This document shows, piece by piece, positions 25,354 to 35,498 of a stretch of 55,406 nucleotides of DNA (position 1 is the stretch's first letter; each line of letters opens with the position of its first letter). Source of the DNA: Bacteroidia bacterium (GTDB lineage: Bacteria > Bacteroidota > Bacteroidia > Bacteroidales > JAPLDU01); NCBI GenBank assembly GCA_026391255.1, contig JAPLDU010000049.1, positions 37,433 to 92,838 on the forward strand, read 5' to 3'. The translations under genes were made by a program, and so were the position numbers. The notes beneath the pieces are model-generated. The model was not told the DNA's origin, did no database searches, and saw only the letters and a list, made by a program, of their open reading frames with translations.

Positions 25354-27198
25354 CTATTGCCTGATAAATTTACCTGTGAATGATTTCTCTTCTCCTGTAA
25401 CAGTGAATAAATACATTCCGGACTGTAGCCGGCTGACGTCTATGCTGATTTTTCCTTTCACCTGTATGTTTTGCCACGAGTCTGTCACTTCTTCTCCGCT
25501 ACTGTTGTATATTTTTATTCTCATGTTATTTGCCAAAGCATTGCCAGCAGATATATACAACATATCTTTCACAGGATTCGGGTAAATGCTTTTATCTGAA
25601 AACGTGGCTTCATCAATGCCAAGAATATTTGCTGTTCCTTCGATAGCGCCCTGGTCAATTGTAGCATCCACATTTATCAGCAAACCATTTTCACCTGAGA
25701 TAGAAATATATACAGGATATGTAATGAACCCGGCTTTCTCAACATATACAAGATAATCCCCGTTTTGCAGGTTATCGAATTCAAAATTTCCCTGTGCATT
25801 GGTAAGAGAATAAGACAAAGGATTGTAAGACATATCCAACAGTAATACAGGCATATTGCGGGCCGGGATGACATCATGAATATCTTTGGTAGATTTAAGC
25901 CCAAACCAATTATTATCATAAATTCCTGTTTCATAATCATCCGTTGAAAGATAATTCACAATTCCGGTAATCTTGCTGAAACCTGTAAACGAAGCAGTGT
26001 TATTTCCCAGGGTAATATTAATATCAGTCTGATTGGAGGATAGGTTTATCTGGGTACAATTTCCCCAGAACAGGCTGTTTCCGTAATAAGCAGGAAAAAA
26101 CAATTCTGGGCTGCCAGGTTTTGGGATTGCAAAAACCATATACTGGCTGGGTTCCACATTATCGAACTGGTATGAACCATCAGAACTTATTTTGTAATCT
26201 ATGGCTTTAAAAGTCAGTTGATCCTTTTCTATCAGCAAAACCGAACAGGACTGCAATGACTTGTTGAAGCCACTGACCTGGCCGGAAATTGAAAAAGAAC
26301 CTGCCGCAAGGGTAAAACCGGCAGTTGCAGTACATCCCCGGCTATCTGTAACAGTGACTAAATAAATACCAACACTTATGTTATTCAGGTTTGAATGTGT
26401 ATCACCATTCGACCATAAATAAAAGTACAGGGGTGTGCCGCCGGTTGCAACTAATTGAATTGAACCATCCTGTGCAGTTGAATTCGAAGGCTGGTTCATA
26501 GTGGACGAGATGCTTATTGGTAAAGGTTCTGTAATTGTAACCGAAGCCTGGTACGGAATTCCAAGAGTATCTGTAATTGTCACGGTATAAGTGCCAGCAG
26601 TAAGATTACTGACAGAATCAGTAGTAGCGCCATTTGACCACAGGTAGGACTGGGCTTCTGAACCCAACATTAGTGCGACCGCGTGCCCGTCTGCCATACC
26701 GGTGCAGGAAATATTCTGAAATGTAATACCTGCCGAAACACCGTTAGTCACTGAAGCCAGGCCACTCATACCATTTACGACATAAAATCCTCCGTTTGGC
26801 ATAGTTGTCATATATGTTACCTGAAGGTCAAAAGTCTGACCCGATGATGCCTGCCAAACCTTCCATTGAAATGCTTCTCCGATATCAAAGCCATCATCAG
26901 CTACCGTAGAAGTATCCTGTCCAAAGGCCGAAACAACATTATTGCCTGTTTGCCATTCAGAATAACCACCACAGGCCGGCACTCCCAGTGAATCATAAAA
27001 TACCCCGATATAATCACTGATAGAGATAGGATTTCCATTGATAAGAACAGGGACTGTTGACAATATCAAGATGCTATGATTATTTGCGGTAATTGTATAA
27101 CTCCAGTTAAACTGAGCATTCGAAGCAACCGGAAACAAAATAATACAAAGCAGAGCTTTAAATAACAGGCGATTTAAGAAAATAGTCAACTTTTTCAT
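25354..27198 (-). CDS. T9SS-secreted modular protein (SprB repeats), paralogue 2
   Basis: 614 residues from the ATG at 27198, which opens a clean signal peptide (KKLTIFLNRLLFKALL to SNAQ); an upstream in-frame start would put 20 non-signal residues first. Architecture equals paralogue 1: the FNWSYTITANN module with SDYIGVFYDSLG and CGGYSEWQ, SprB-like repeats (ISCTGMADG, SYLWSNGATTDS), transthyretin-like segments (CSVLLIEKDQ, YYGNSLFWGN, ARNMPVLLL, VYVEKAGFITYP) and a type A sorting domain (IYPNPVKDMLYI to KFIRQ). The pair arose by tandem duplication. Likely a surface adhesin or structural protein; ligand unknown. Confidence 0.85.
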   Translation of the reverse strand: MKKLTIFLNRLLFKALLCIILFPVASNAQFNWSYTITANNHSILILSTVPVLINGNPISISDYIGVFYDSLGVPACGGYSEWQTGNNVVSAFGQDTSTVADDGFDIGEAFQWKVWQASSGQTFDLQVTYMTTMPNGGFYVVNGMSGLASVTNGVSAGITFQNISCTGMADGHAVALMLGSEAQSYLWSNGATTDSVSNLTAGTYTVTITDTLGIPYQASVTITEPLPISISSTMNQPSNSTAQDGSIQLVATGGTPLYFYLWSNGDTHSNLNNISVGIYLVTVTDSRGCTATAGFTLAAGSFSISGQVSGFNKSLQSCSVLLIEKDQLTFKAIDYKISSDGSYQFDNVEPSQYMVFAIPKPGSPELFFPAYYGNSLFWGNCTQINLSSNQTDINITLGNNTASFTGFSKITGIVNYLSTDDYETGIYDNNWFGLKSTKDIHDVIPARNMPVLLLDMSYNPLSYSLTNAQGNFEFDNLQNGDYLVYVEKAGFITYPVYISISGENGLLINVDATIDQGAIEGTANILGIDEATFSDKSIYPNPVKDMLYISAGNALANNMRIKIYNSSGEEVTDSWQNIQVKGKISIDVSRLQSGMYLFTVTGEEKSFTGKFIRQ

Positions 27199-27493
27199 AT
27201 TTTTATTATTAACAGGTTCATATTCCACAATTGTACAAATTTTTTTCATGAATGTCAATAATTAACAAACAAATGACTTTCATGGGGCAAATAAATTTTT
27301 TGTAATTATAACTTATACACTTTTAAATGTTTTTGGTTGTCCAGCCAAATGAAAAGTTGCAGGCAAAAACCGCTCAAGGAATCAAGATTTGGTCAATAAT
27401 TCAGAGAAGTATTACGCAATTTCACAACAGAATTATTTAATTTACACATGATAAATCATCACTGTAAACTCGATATTTACATCAAAAAACGAT
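27199..27493. other. Intergenic gap between cargo paralogues
   Basis: AT-rich, no ORF and no clear hairpin. A 15-base stretch TTTTTGGTTGTCCAG near 27332 also occurs near 16908 upstream of MITE copy 1, without further similarity. It presumably holds a promoter for the two downstream cargo genes. Confidence 0.4.
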
Positions 27494-30400
27494 TCAATCC
27501 CTGATGAACTTTGCAGGATGAATATTTCCATTCCTGTCTTTTATTAACACATAATAAATTCCGGACGGAATTTCCCGGATATCCTGGGACAATCGATTTT
27601 CTCCGGGAGTCAGCCATATTTCTTTTGATATTACTGTTTGCCCCGTTGAATTGATGATATTGAATAAAACCTCCTGGTTTGTATTAACCGACAATTCAGC
27701 ACTTAGAATAGTTGTGCCCGGATTGGGGTAAATACGGAATGATACATTGCTCGAAGGATCTATCAACCGCAGGATTTTCAGCATCAATGGAAACATAATA
27801 AGAATGTGTGGTATAACCCGGTTTCTCGGGAAAAACCATATAGCGGCCAAAGCTTAGTTTATCAAATGAATAATAACCGTTTTCGTCTGTTAAAGTAAAG
27901 AAGCAGGGATTTCCCACCGAATCGAGCAAAAGTATCGGAATATTTCTTGCCAGCCCTCCCTGGCGTGACGAATGACTTAAGTCAAACCAATCGGCGCCGT
28001 ATATGTTCTGTTCATAATCACCGTCAAATAAAAAAGAGAGACTTCCGCTGATTTTTCCAATTCCAATATTCAGACTTGAAGAATTAAAAAGATTCACATC
28101 CACATCATTCCTTGAAGTATTAAGATTTATCACGGTTGAATTCTCCCAGTAAATCTTATCTCCAAAATAAGTCGGAAAGTAATGCGGAAAATAATTATAA
28201 CTGTAATTCAGGTCAGGGATGGCATAAAGCAAGTACTTTCCGGCATATAAATCAGTAAACAAATAATTTCCATTTGTAATAAATGTAAAGAGTATAGATT
28301 TGTAATCCTGCGACCCGACATGCACCAATATCGCGACTCCATTATCAGGGAAACCGGTTCCCATTCTCACAATCCCCGACAAACTGATTATTGGCTGATT
28401 TGCTACTGTAACCGAAAGCGTTCCGGTACACAGGTTAAAATCTGTTACCGTAAGGGAATATATTCCGGCAACCAGGCCGGAAAGATAATTATCTGCTGAA
28501 CCTGTTGACCATAAAACAGTATATGGAGAGGTGCCTCCACTGATATAAATATCTATTGTCCCGTTATTCATCTCAAAATCCGTGACATCCGTGACTACTG
28601 GTGAAATTGTAATTTCATCCGGCTGGGGGATAAAAACTATCATTGTGCCCAGGCAATAATTAAAATCGGTTACAGTCACACCATAATAACCCGAAGGAAC
28701 TTCAACAATATATGGATGGATTGAACCGTCTGACCACAAATAGCTAAACGGAGGAACTCCTGAATTAACGATAATAACAGCAGAACCGTTTGATTCGCCA
28801 TGACATGCCGGACTGTTTATATCCGCTGTGAGATTAAGTTGCCCGATGCAATTTTCATGAACAATCGCACTGTCGGTCTTCACACATCCATTGGAATCAG
28901 TAATGGTCACGAGGAATAGCCCCCCGGCAGGAACAGTAAAATAATGATCTGTCACACCATTTGACCAGATAAAGGAATATGGCACGGTACCTCCGCTTAC
29001 ACTGTCGTTAACCGAACCTGTTCCAAACAAAGGTACATCTGTAACCGTGATGATAGAAATCAGGGCTGGCGGTTCATAAACAAAAATACTGTCAATATAC
29101 TCCTGGTTATTTATATCACTTACCGTTACTGTATATAATCCGGCAGAGATGCCTGTGATATCTTTTGTAGTATCACCGTTTGACCAAAGGTAGGAGAATG
29201 GCGGAGATCCGACAGAAACAGTCAGGTTGGCAGCACCATCTGACATATCATGACATTTCACATCAGTGGCAACTATCTTTAAACCTGAAAAAGCCGTGAG
29301 TGATGATAGGCCACTTAGCCCGTTCACCTGGAAGAACTGCTGGTTAGGTAGCGGAGGAGTTGGCACATAGGTCGCAGTGGCCAGATACTCAATATTTGCT
29401 GAAGCATCATAGATTTTCCAGGTAAATTCTTCGCCGGGTTCGAATCCACTGTCAGCATCCACTCCTTTCCAGGCATATACACTCGTGGTTGATCCGTTCC
29501 AGAAAGCATAGCCGCTGCATTCAAGAAGCCCCTGCGAATCAACAAAAAATACCCCGATATAATCACCCGGGCTGATCGGAACCCCATCAATCGTATAATC
29601 TGAGGCAAAGATTTCATTCAGCAGGATTACATGATAACTGTAAGCGGTAGAAAAATTCCAAGGTGGAGGTACAATATTGATACTTACATAGACCTGATCG
29701 GAATTCTTGCAGTCGTATTGATTGCTGACTGTAACGCTATACTCACCCGAATTTTGAGCTGTGATGGCCTGGTAAAATGATCCATTATTCCATAAATATC
29801 CTGAATAATCAGGACCTGCATCCAGTATTACCGGGGCATAGGCAAATGTGTCAGGACCAAGATCGATCACTGGCGCCGGGTATATTTCTATAAAAAATGT
29901 CTTGCTTCCCGAACAACCCGTAGTTGTGTCATAATAAGAATAAGTTACCTCGTGCAAACCAACAGTATCAAACAAATCATCCAATCCTGTAAAAGCACCG
30001 TCCGGTGGCAGGGCGATCACATTCAATGGTGGATCGTTAATACAATATGCATTAGATAAACCGGTAACAACAATTGGCGGCGGTTCCGGATGAATAATGC
30101 TCACTGACAAAGTATCGTTTACATTATTCTGATCACCTGCGCCACTAACAACAGCAATGCATTGGTACTGGTTTACCGTGGAAAAGTCGAGGTGCTGCTG
30201 AAATGTAAAAACGAAGGTATCATTTGCCGCAATCATACCCGGATATGATTCACTGATCCAGGTAACACCACTGTCAGGCGAAAACCAAGTCACAACCTGA
30301 ATGTGGGTTTATCAGGGCTATTACCGAAAGGTCGATAAAACCGGATTGTTCCTGAGATGCTGAATAATCTGAAGCCCGGTTTAAAACCGGATCGGAGAAG

Positions 30401-30513
30401 TTACCTGAATTCATCCCGGCAGGATGCATATCGCCGGCATATATCAGGCTGACATTACTTATGGATACTACCAGTATCAGAAAAAAAAAATAATATCTCG
30501 GTGGCGATTTCAT
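27494..30513 (-). pseudogene. T9SS modular protein, paralogue 3, broken by two frame disruptions
   Basis: Three frames have to be joined to give a normal protein. Frame 1 (30513-30274) gives a signal peptide and DLSVIALINPHSGCDL, the start of an interval repeat that then stops. Frame 2 (open from about 30293, no proper ATG, to 27696) begins mid-domain at WFSPDSGVTW and continues through the paralogue module (GDYIGVFF), four or more SprB-like repeats (VKCHDMSDG, SPACHGESNG) and the transthyretin-like part ending EKPGYTTHSYYVSI. Frame 3 (up to 27494) holds the T9SS sorting domain IYPNPGTTIL to KFIRD. The first lesion looks like a small deletion, the second a shift near 27745-27775. Decay or assembly error are both possible. 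Confidence 0.75.
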
Positions 30514-30532
30514 TATCAGAATTAATTACTTA

Positions 30533-30693
30533 GTGTTTGTCTTTTTAATCATGATTTTTTGATTTAAGAACAAGGATCAACGATTTATGATTTATGAAGT
30601 AGTCGTAATCATCTGATTTTATGACAACTTCTAAAATCTAAAATCGTTAATCGATATTCTGAATTCAAAATATAGAACATTATTGACAGACTC
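30533..30693 (-). mobile_element. MITE-like palindromic element, copy 3
   Basis: 161 bp, opposite orientation to the other copies. On the plus strand it runs from GTGTTTGTC to GACAGACTC. Target duplication TACTTA lies at 30527-30532 and 30694-30699. On the minus strand the duplication TAAGTA begins with the stop codon of the barrel gene of module A. Confidence 0.85.
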
Positions 30694-30696
30694 TAC

Positions 30697-32178
30697 TTAC
30701 AAGGCATAGCGTAATCCAAATTTTAATCCATAAGTTTCATACTTCTCAATCAAAGGGTAGTCGCGGTAAATAGACGAAAAATTCTTCCTGTAATATACAT
30801 CTCCCAGAAGATATATTTTTTCAGTTACCTGGTACGTCATTCCTGCACCAAAAGTATAACTGAAAGTCGGCTTCATAAACGGAATATTATTAATCTGAGT
30901 CACCTGGTCTCCCTGAGTAATGGTTTCACCACTGGCATTAAGGATAAATCCGGTAATAATTCCTCCCTTGACAGAAAAGGTCATCAATGATTTCCGGATC
31001 TGGTAACTCAGCACCAATGGTACTTCGAGGTAAGTAAAACTGTTGATTATATTCAGCGCACTTATCTTTTTTGAATGAGTATGATAAGCTGTAGAATCAG
31101 CATAATTACCCGTAAAATAATGTATTATTGAGTCAGGGTGACTCCAGTCAGTATGGTGTATATTGATATTGTAAAACCAGGCTGTATCCATTACCCTGAC
31201 GGTAGTATCATATAATGTAGAATCTTTTTTTGTTGAACTTTTCCTGTTCAGGTTACTGGCAATCCGTGTATATGACAGGCCAGTCTGCAGCATCAGGTTA
31301 CTGTTTAGCATGATATTGAAACCGACACCTGCTGAATAAGATAGCACAGGCTTTTCCATGTTTTTCTGTTCAGATACTACATTCTGATAATCCTGGTTAC
31401 CGGTACTCAGATGGTTTATTGAATATATCGGAGAAAAGAAAACATCCACAGACATTTCAGGTGTTTTTGATTCCATGTCCTTCAATGAACTGAGCAGCCC
31501 GTCGTATTTCCTGTTGCCGGGGAAAGAAGAAATCCGGTCTTGTTCAATTGATTCCTTATATTTTAAGGAGTTCATCTGATCTATTTTAAAATACTCTCTC
31601 TCAAAATATTTCAGTTGTGCCTGTTCGTTAATAACCTTTAAAGCAGTTTTAGATATAGTGGTATCAGATGTTTTAAGTTGTACTGTGACCTGGGTTTCAG
31701 TAACGGGTTGTTGTTTGACGGGAACGATGGCTTTTTTAATTTTATTGATCAGTTTATGAGTGTTATTTTCTTTTTTTGATTTATTTTCATGAACATATTC
31801 ATTGTCCTGCAAATCAGTATTCTTTTTGTTCTTTAAAGATTTTTTTGTTGTATCATTTTGAACGGTAACTCCAGGTACAGATTGGGGTCCCTGTTGTTTT
31901 TCCTTAGTAACCGATGTAATAGCTTTCAATTCAGGGGAATTTTCAGAATTCTGTCTGTTTGAAACAGAAAAATCATGAAAAAATAAAAGTAAGACTAGTA
32001 TGATAGTGGCGAGTGATCCCACATACCAGGCATTCAGGCTGCGATAATTGAATTGCCAAAAACTATAACGGGGAAGACTACTTTCAATTAACTCCCAGTT
32101 ATTTTGCGGCAAATCAACAACCCTGTTCTCCAAAACCCCTTTGACCAAATCGTCAATATAATTTATTTCGTCAGGCAT
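30697..32178 (-). CDS. Inner-membrane-anchored protein with C-terminal beta-barrel; putative anti-sigma regulator A
   Basis: 493 residues. Residues 1-50 are cytoplasmic and acidic, with WELIESSLPRYSFW. A single helix at 51-68 (WYVGSLATIILVLLLFF) crosses the inner membrane. A Lys/Asn/Thr-rich periplasmic linker runs to about 230. From about 245 to the end the sequence is a PorT/OMP_b-brl_2-like barrel (MSVDVFFSPIYSI, LQTGLSYTRIASN, FTYLEVPLVLSY, GLKFGLRYAL). If both ends are in membranes, one chain bridges both membranes. It directly follows the ECF sigma gene, so its N-terminus may bind that sigma factor. Its counterpart in module B has the same layout. The stop codon overlaps a MITE target site. 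Confidence 0.65.
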   Translation of the reverse strand: MPDEINYIDDLVKGVLENRVVDLPQNNWELIESSLPRYSFWQFNYRSLNAWYVGSLATIILVLLLFFHDFSVSNRQNSENSPELKAITSVTKEKQQGPQSVPGVTVQNDTTKKSLKNKKNTDLQDNEYVHENKSKKENNTHKLINKIKKAIVPVKQQPVTETQVTVQLKTSDTTISKTALKVINEQAQLKYFEREYFKIDQMNSLKYKESIEQDRISSFPGNRKYDGLLSSLKDMESKTPEMSVDVFFSPIYSINHLSTGNQDYQNVVSEQKNMEKPVLSYSAGVGFNIMLNSNLMLQTGLSYTRIASNLNRKSSTKKDSTLYDTTVRVMDTAWFYNINIHHTDWSHPDSIIHYFTGNYADSTAYHTHSKKISALNIINSFTYLEVPLVLSYQIRKSLMTFSVKGGIITGFILNASGETITQGDQVTQINNIPFMKPTFSYTFGAGMTYQVTEKIYLLGDVYYRKNFSSIYRDYPLIEKYETYGLKFGLRYAL

Positions 32179-32203
32179 ATAGATAAATTTTCAAATTGTA
32201 CAT

Positions 32204-32352
32204 TGTATCAAGTATCAGGTAAATAGTCCCTAATCACTTCGTCACTTCATCACTTCGTCACTTCATCACCTCATCACATTATCACTTCGTCACTCCGTCC
32301 CTTCATCACTTCATCACTTCATCACTCTGTCACTTCGTCACCTCGTCGCTCC
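32204..32352. repeat. 8-bp word array (CATCACTT / CGTCACTT)
   Basis: About 14 units alternating CATCACTT and CGTCACTT, preceded by GTATCAG units. It separates the ECF sigma gene from its membrane partner gene in module A. Confidence 0.9.
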
Positions 32353-32991
32353 TCAAATCACCAGTTTCAAAAAACTTTTTCCGTCTTTCAGATGATCGGC
32401 GTTTTTCATTTTAATAATTGCCAATTCATAAAGTTTTTGTTGCAACGACTTTCTTGCTCTTGCCAATTGTGACTTTGATGTATTTTCCTTTATCTTTAAC
32501 AGGTCAGCAATTTCTTTATGACTATAATTTTCAAACACATACAGGTTAAATACCATTCTGTAGCCATCTGGCAATTCATTTACAGCCTTTTGAATTTCAT
32601 CCACTGAGAATTCCGTACTCATGATCACAGATTTAACACCTGTGCCGGGTTCTTCATTCTCATCAGTGACTGCGTTCTGCAGGTTAATTTCTTTTACTTC
32701 ATCTAAACTCTGAAAATGGCTATGCTTTTGTTTCTTATGAAAATAAGTGATTGACAGATTAATAAAAATCCGCTTCATCCAACCTTCAAAAGAACCCTTT
32801 CCCGAATATTGCTTTATATTTGTAAATACCTTGATAAACCCTTCATGCATCAAGTCCTCAGCGTCAGACATTGCTCCGGAATAGCGCAGACAAATAGCTC
32901 TCATCAAAGGTGCATATGTCTCATACAGAACCTTCTGAGCAAATCTTTCGCGCTTTTTACACGCCTCAATTAACTGAAGATCATCCTGCAT
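32353..32991 (-). CDS. ECF sigma factor of module A
   Basis: 212 residues. Region 2: AEDLMHEGFIKVFTNIKQY (about 43-61) and GSFEGWMKRIFINLSI. Region 4: LPDGYRMVFNLYVFENYSH and KEIADLLKIKENTSKSQLARAR (about 158-179, read in parts). A C-terminal basic tail of about 25 residues follows. It is clearly paralogous to the module B sigma factor (same KVFTNIKQY-type and GYRMVFNLY-type stretches). The gene begins the module and is followed by a repeat array and the anchored barrel gene, suggesting control by that protein. Confidence 0.9.
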   Translation of the reverse strand: MQDDLQLIEACKKRERFAQKVLYETYAPLMRAICLRYSGAMSDAEDLMHEGFIKVFTNIKQYSGKGSFEGWMKRIFINLSITYFHKKQKHSHFQSLDEVKEINLQNAVTDENEEPGTGVKSVIMSTEFSVDEIQKAVNELPDGYRMVFNLYVFENYSHKEIADLLKIKENTSKSQLARARKSLQQKLYELAIIKMKNADHLKDGKSFLKLVI

Positions 32992-33131
32992 CTTCTGTTT
33001 GAATTATAGACTGACGGCCTGAAAATAGTTGCACAAACATCATTACAATGCTTAAATACTGCTAAATAACATAAACTAAGACGGGATAGAAAATATTATG
33101 TTGCCTGAAAAAGTCGATTGCCGATGTTAAA

Positions 33132-33222
33132 GTTACGAATTACGAATTACGAATTACGAATTACGAATTACGAATTACGAATTACGGGTCACCATTCACC
33201 ATTCACTACTCACCAATCACAA
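33132..33222. repeat. Word array (AATTACG, then rc GTGAATG)
   Basis: Seven tandem AATTACG heptads followed by CACCATTCACCATTCACTACTCACC-like units (reverse complement of the GTGAATG family, quoted in part). It ends at the stop codon of the glycosyltransferase gene. Confidence 0.85.
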
Positions 33223-34239
33223 TCTGATTTGGCTGAAAAATTTTATTCCTTTCAGAAAGAATGCAATGGCGATACTGCCCTGGTATATTTCAGGATGATC
33301 ATATTTAGTAATACCTGGTCGCATAAGTTTTCTTTTTGCTGATATATTTCTGAAAGAACCATAAAATGAATAATGTGCTTTCAAAACTGATAAGAAAAAA
33401 CTGAAGCGGAACTCCGTAAGAAATTTGATAGCAGCCATGCCATCGAGAATAATGCGAAGAGGCAGAATGATCCGCAGTTTGCCCGGCGGCAGGTTTTTAA
33501 ACAGCAACCATATATTATTTCTGAAGTTAAGGTAGATTTTTTGCGGACTATTGTTGGGGAGTGTGCCTCCACCTACATGAAATACTGTTGATTCAGGGCA
33601 AAACATGATTTTATATCCCATATTTTTAAATCGCCAGCACAAATCAATTTCTTCCATGTGAGCAAAAAAATCATCATCAAGACCACCTGCCAGGTGATAT
33701 ATGCTCGCACGTAAAAACATGCATGCCCCGGAAGCCCAGAAAATTTCCCGGCTGGAATCATACTGCCCTATATCTTTTTCGATGACATTAAAAATGCGGC
33801 CCCTGCAGAAAGGGTAACCATACCTGTCGATGAAACCTCCGGCTGCACCGGCATATTCAAAACAATCCCTGTCAGCGAATGATTTTATTTTGGGCATACA
33901 GGCAGCAATCTTTTCATCTTTCTCCATCAGAGAAACAATGGGATCGATCCAGGCAGGAGTAACTTCAATATCGGAATTCAGAAGTACAAAAATATCAGCA
34001 TCTACCTGGGTTAAAGCAAGGTTATACCCTTTTGAATATCCATAATTCCTGTCAAGTCTGATCACCCTGATTTCAGGGTAATGTTCTTCCATGAAAAGAA
34101 GTGAACCATCCGTTGAATCATTATCAGCAATAATCACTTCTGTATTTTCACCGGAGCTATAATTCACAACTGACGGCAGAAATTTTTCAAGGTAATTTCT
34201 CCCGTTCCAGTTCAATATTACAATAGCTGTTCGCAACAT
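33217..34239 (-). CDS. Family 2 glycosyltransferase
   Basis: 340 residues, GT-A fold. AIVILNWNG (5-13) and VIIADNDSTDGS (about 34-45) form the nucleotide-sugar pocket, VLLNSDIEV (about 84-92) supplies the metal-binding acidic motif, and the segment from WASGACMFLRAS to MEEIDLCWRF (about 165-205) carries the catalytic-base region. The C-terminal part has basic and hydrophobic amphipathic helices suited to the membrane surface. Rhamnosyl- or other polysaccharide transferases of WbbL type look similar. With the downstream lipid A-type acyltransferase it suggests surface-glycan work. It is separated from that gene by MITE copy 2. Confidence 0.85.
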   Translation of the reverse strand: MLRTAIVILNWNGRNYLEKFLPSVVNYSSGENTEVIIADNDSTDGSLLFMEEHYPEIRVIRLDRNYGYSKGYNLALTQVDADIFVLLNSDIEVTPAWIDPIVSLMEKDEKIAACMPKIKSFADRDCFEYAGAAGGFIDRYGYPFCRGRIFNVIEKDIGQYDSSREIFWASGACMFLRASIYHLAGGLDDDFFAHMEEIDLCWRFKNMGYKIMFCPESTVFHVGGGTLPNNSPQKIYLNFRNNIWLLFKNLPPGKLRIILPLRIILDGMAAIKFLTEFRFSFFLSVLKAHYSFYGSFRNISAKRKLMRPGITKYDHPEIYQGSIAIAFFLKGIKFFSQIRL

Positions 34240-34295
34240 AATTTAACCAGGTGTAAGGATGATCAAAATGCAGAGAAATCCTGCAGAACTATTTA

Positions 34296-34449
34296 TGGCC
34301 TGCCCAAAATATTCAATATTTTGATTGACGAATATCGATTAACGATTTTTGATGTTATCATTAAATCAGATGATTATACATACTTCATAAATCAAAAATC
34401 GTTGATCCTTGTTCTTAAATCAAAAAAGAATGACTTTAAAGACAAACAC
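34296..34449 (+). mobile_element. MITE-like palindromic element, copy 2
   Basis: 154 bp, from TGGCCTGCCC to GACAAACAC, with the internal inverted repeat GATTAACGATTTTTGAT / ATCAAAAATCGTTGATC. Target duplication TATTTA at 34290-34295 and 34450-34455. It lies between the glycosyltransferase start and the acyltransferase stop. Confidence 0.85.
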
Positions 34450-34479
34450 TATTTAAACTGCACACCACAAAGGAATGAA

Positions 34480-35352
34480 TTAATCTTTCATATGCTTCCA
34501 CCTGCGGTGTGACCAGAGCCAGAATTCGGGTCTTTCAGTAATGACGCGCTCCAAAGCTCTGACATGAGCCTCAGTAATTACATCCTCGGGAACACCGGAT
34601 ACATTATCAAATAATAACTCCGGAGTCACTTCATAATATCCTCTCCTGACTTTGTCAACCCTGTAAAAAATGACGGCATGATTCATCTTCTTTGCAATTT
34701 TCTCTGGTCCAAGATAAATAGGTGTATCCTGGTTTAGAAAACTTGTACGATAATGAATCTCAGATTTTACAGGTGATTGATCTGCAACGAATATAGAAAT
34801 GGTAGGTTCGTGTAACTGATCGTATTTCAGCAATTCACGGTAAATTTTTTGCATTGGAACCATGATAGCTCCGAATTTACTCCTCATTTTAAGCATAAGT
34901 CTGTCAAATGCTTTGTCTGACAATGGTTTATAAATTGTGAGTAAATGATGACGGGTGATTACACCATAACAACCCATCCATTCCCAATTACCATAATGGC
35001 CAATGATTCCGGTAATACTCCTGTTCTTTCTGAATAATTCATCTACCAATTCCTGGTTCTTAAAGACGACTCTTTTCAGGATTTGCTTTTTATTCAGACT
35101 CATTAGTTTGACAATCTCTACAAAAAGATCGCTTAAGTGCCGGTAGAATTTACGTGCAATTTTATGAATTTCAATTTCCGGCTTATCAGGAAATGAATTT
35201 CTCAGGTTCCCGAAAACAACCTTTTTCCGATATCCGATCACATGGAAAATCAGCAGGTAGATAATCCATGATAAGCCATAAAGCAGGCTGAGAGGCAGAA
35301 GTGATAATATCCAAAATATAAAGTATATCAGGTAATATTCTAATTTCGTCAT
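34480..35352 (-). CDS. LpxL/HtrB-type lysophospholipid/lipid A acyltransferase
   Basis: 290 residues. An N-terminal membrane helix (about 6-38) is followed by the HX4E catalytic motif (His119 to Glu124 in GHYGNWEW), FVADQSPVKSEI (about 188-199) and the C-terminal signature PEFWLWSHRRWK. The family transfers an acyl chain from acyl-ACP to lipid A precursors on the inner membrane. Length is close to the family norm of about 300. Genes around it (glycosyltransferase, GWxTD protein) fit an envelope role. MITE copy 2 is 30 bases past its stop. Confidence 0.9.
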   Translation of the reverse strand: MTKLEYYLIYFIFWILSLLPLSLLYGLSWIIYLLIFHVIGYRKKVVFGNLRNSFPDKPEIEIHKIARKFYRHLSDLFVEIVKLMSLNKKQILKRVVFKNQELVDELFRKNRSITGIIGHYGNWEWMGCYGVITRHHLLTIYKPLSDKAFDRLMLKMRSKFGAIMVPMQKIYRELLKYDQLHEPTISIFVADQSPVKSEIHYRTSFLNQDTPIYLGPEKIAKKMNHAVIFYRVDKVRRGYYEVTPELLFDNVSGVPEDVITEAHVRALERVITERPEFWLWSHRRWKHMKD

Positions 35353-35353
35353 G

Positions 35354-35498
35354 AAGAGTGATGTAGTGATGAAGTGATGTAGTGATGAATTATGAGTGAT
35401 GAATTATGAGTGATGAATTATGAGTGATGGATTACGACTTATGACTTATAACTTATGACTTATGACTTACGACTTACGACTTACGACTTATGACTTAC
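35354..35498. repeat. Word array (GTGATGA type, then ACTTATG/ACTTACG)
   Basis: Units in order: GTGATGTA/GTGATGAA, then AATTATGAGTGATG repeats, then ACTTATG, ACTTATA and ACTTACG. It lies between two minus-strand genes. Confidence 0.9.

Noticed and set aside
27332-27346. Shared 15-mer TTTTTGGTTGTCCAG with the region near 16908 as another mobile element
   Set aside because: Similarity does not extend beyond the word and no inverted ends or duplications were found.
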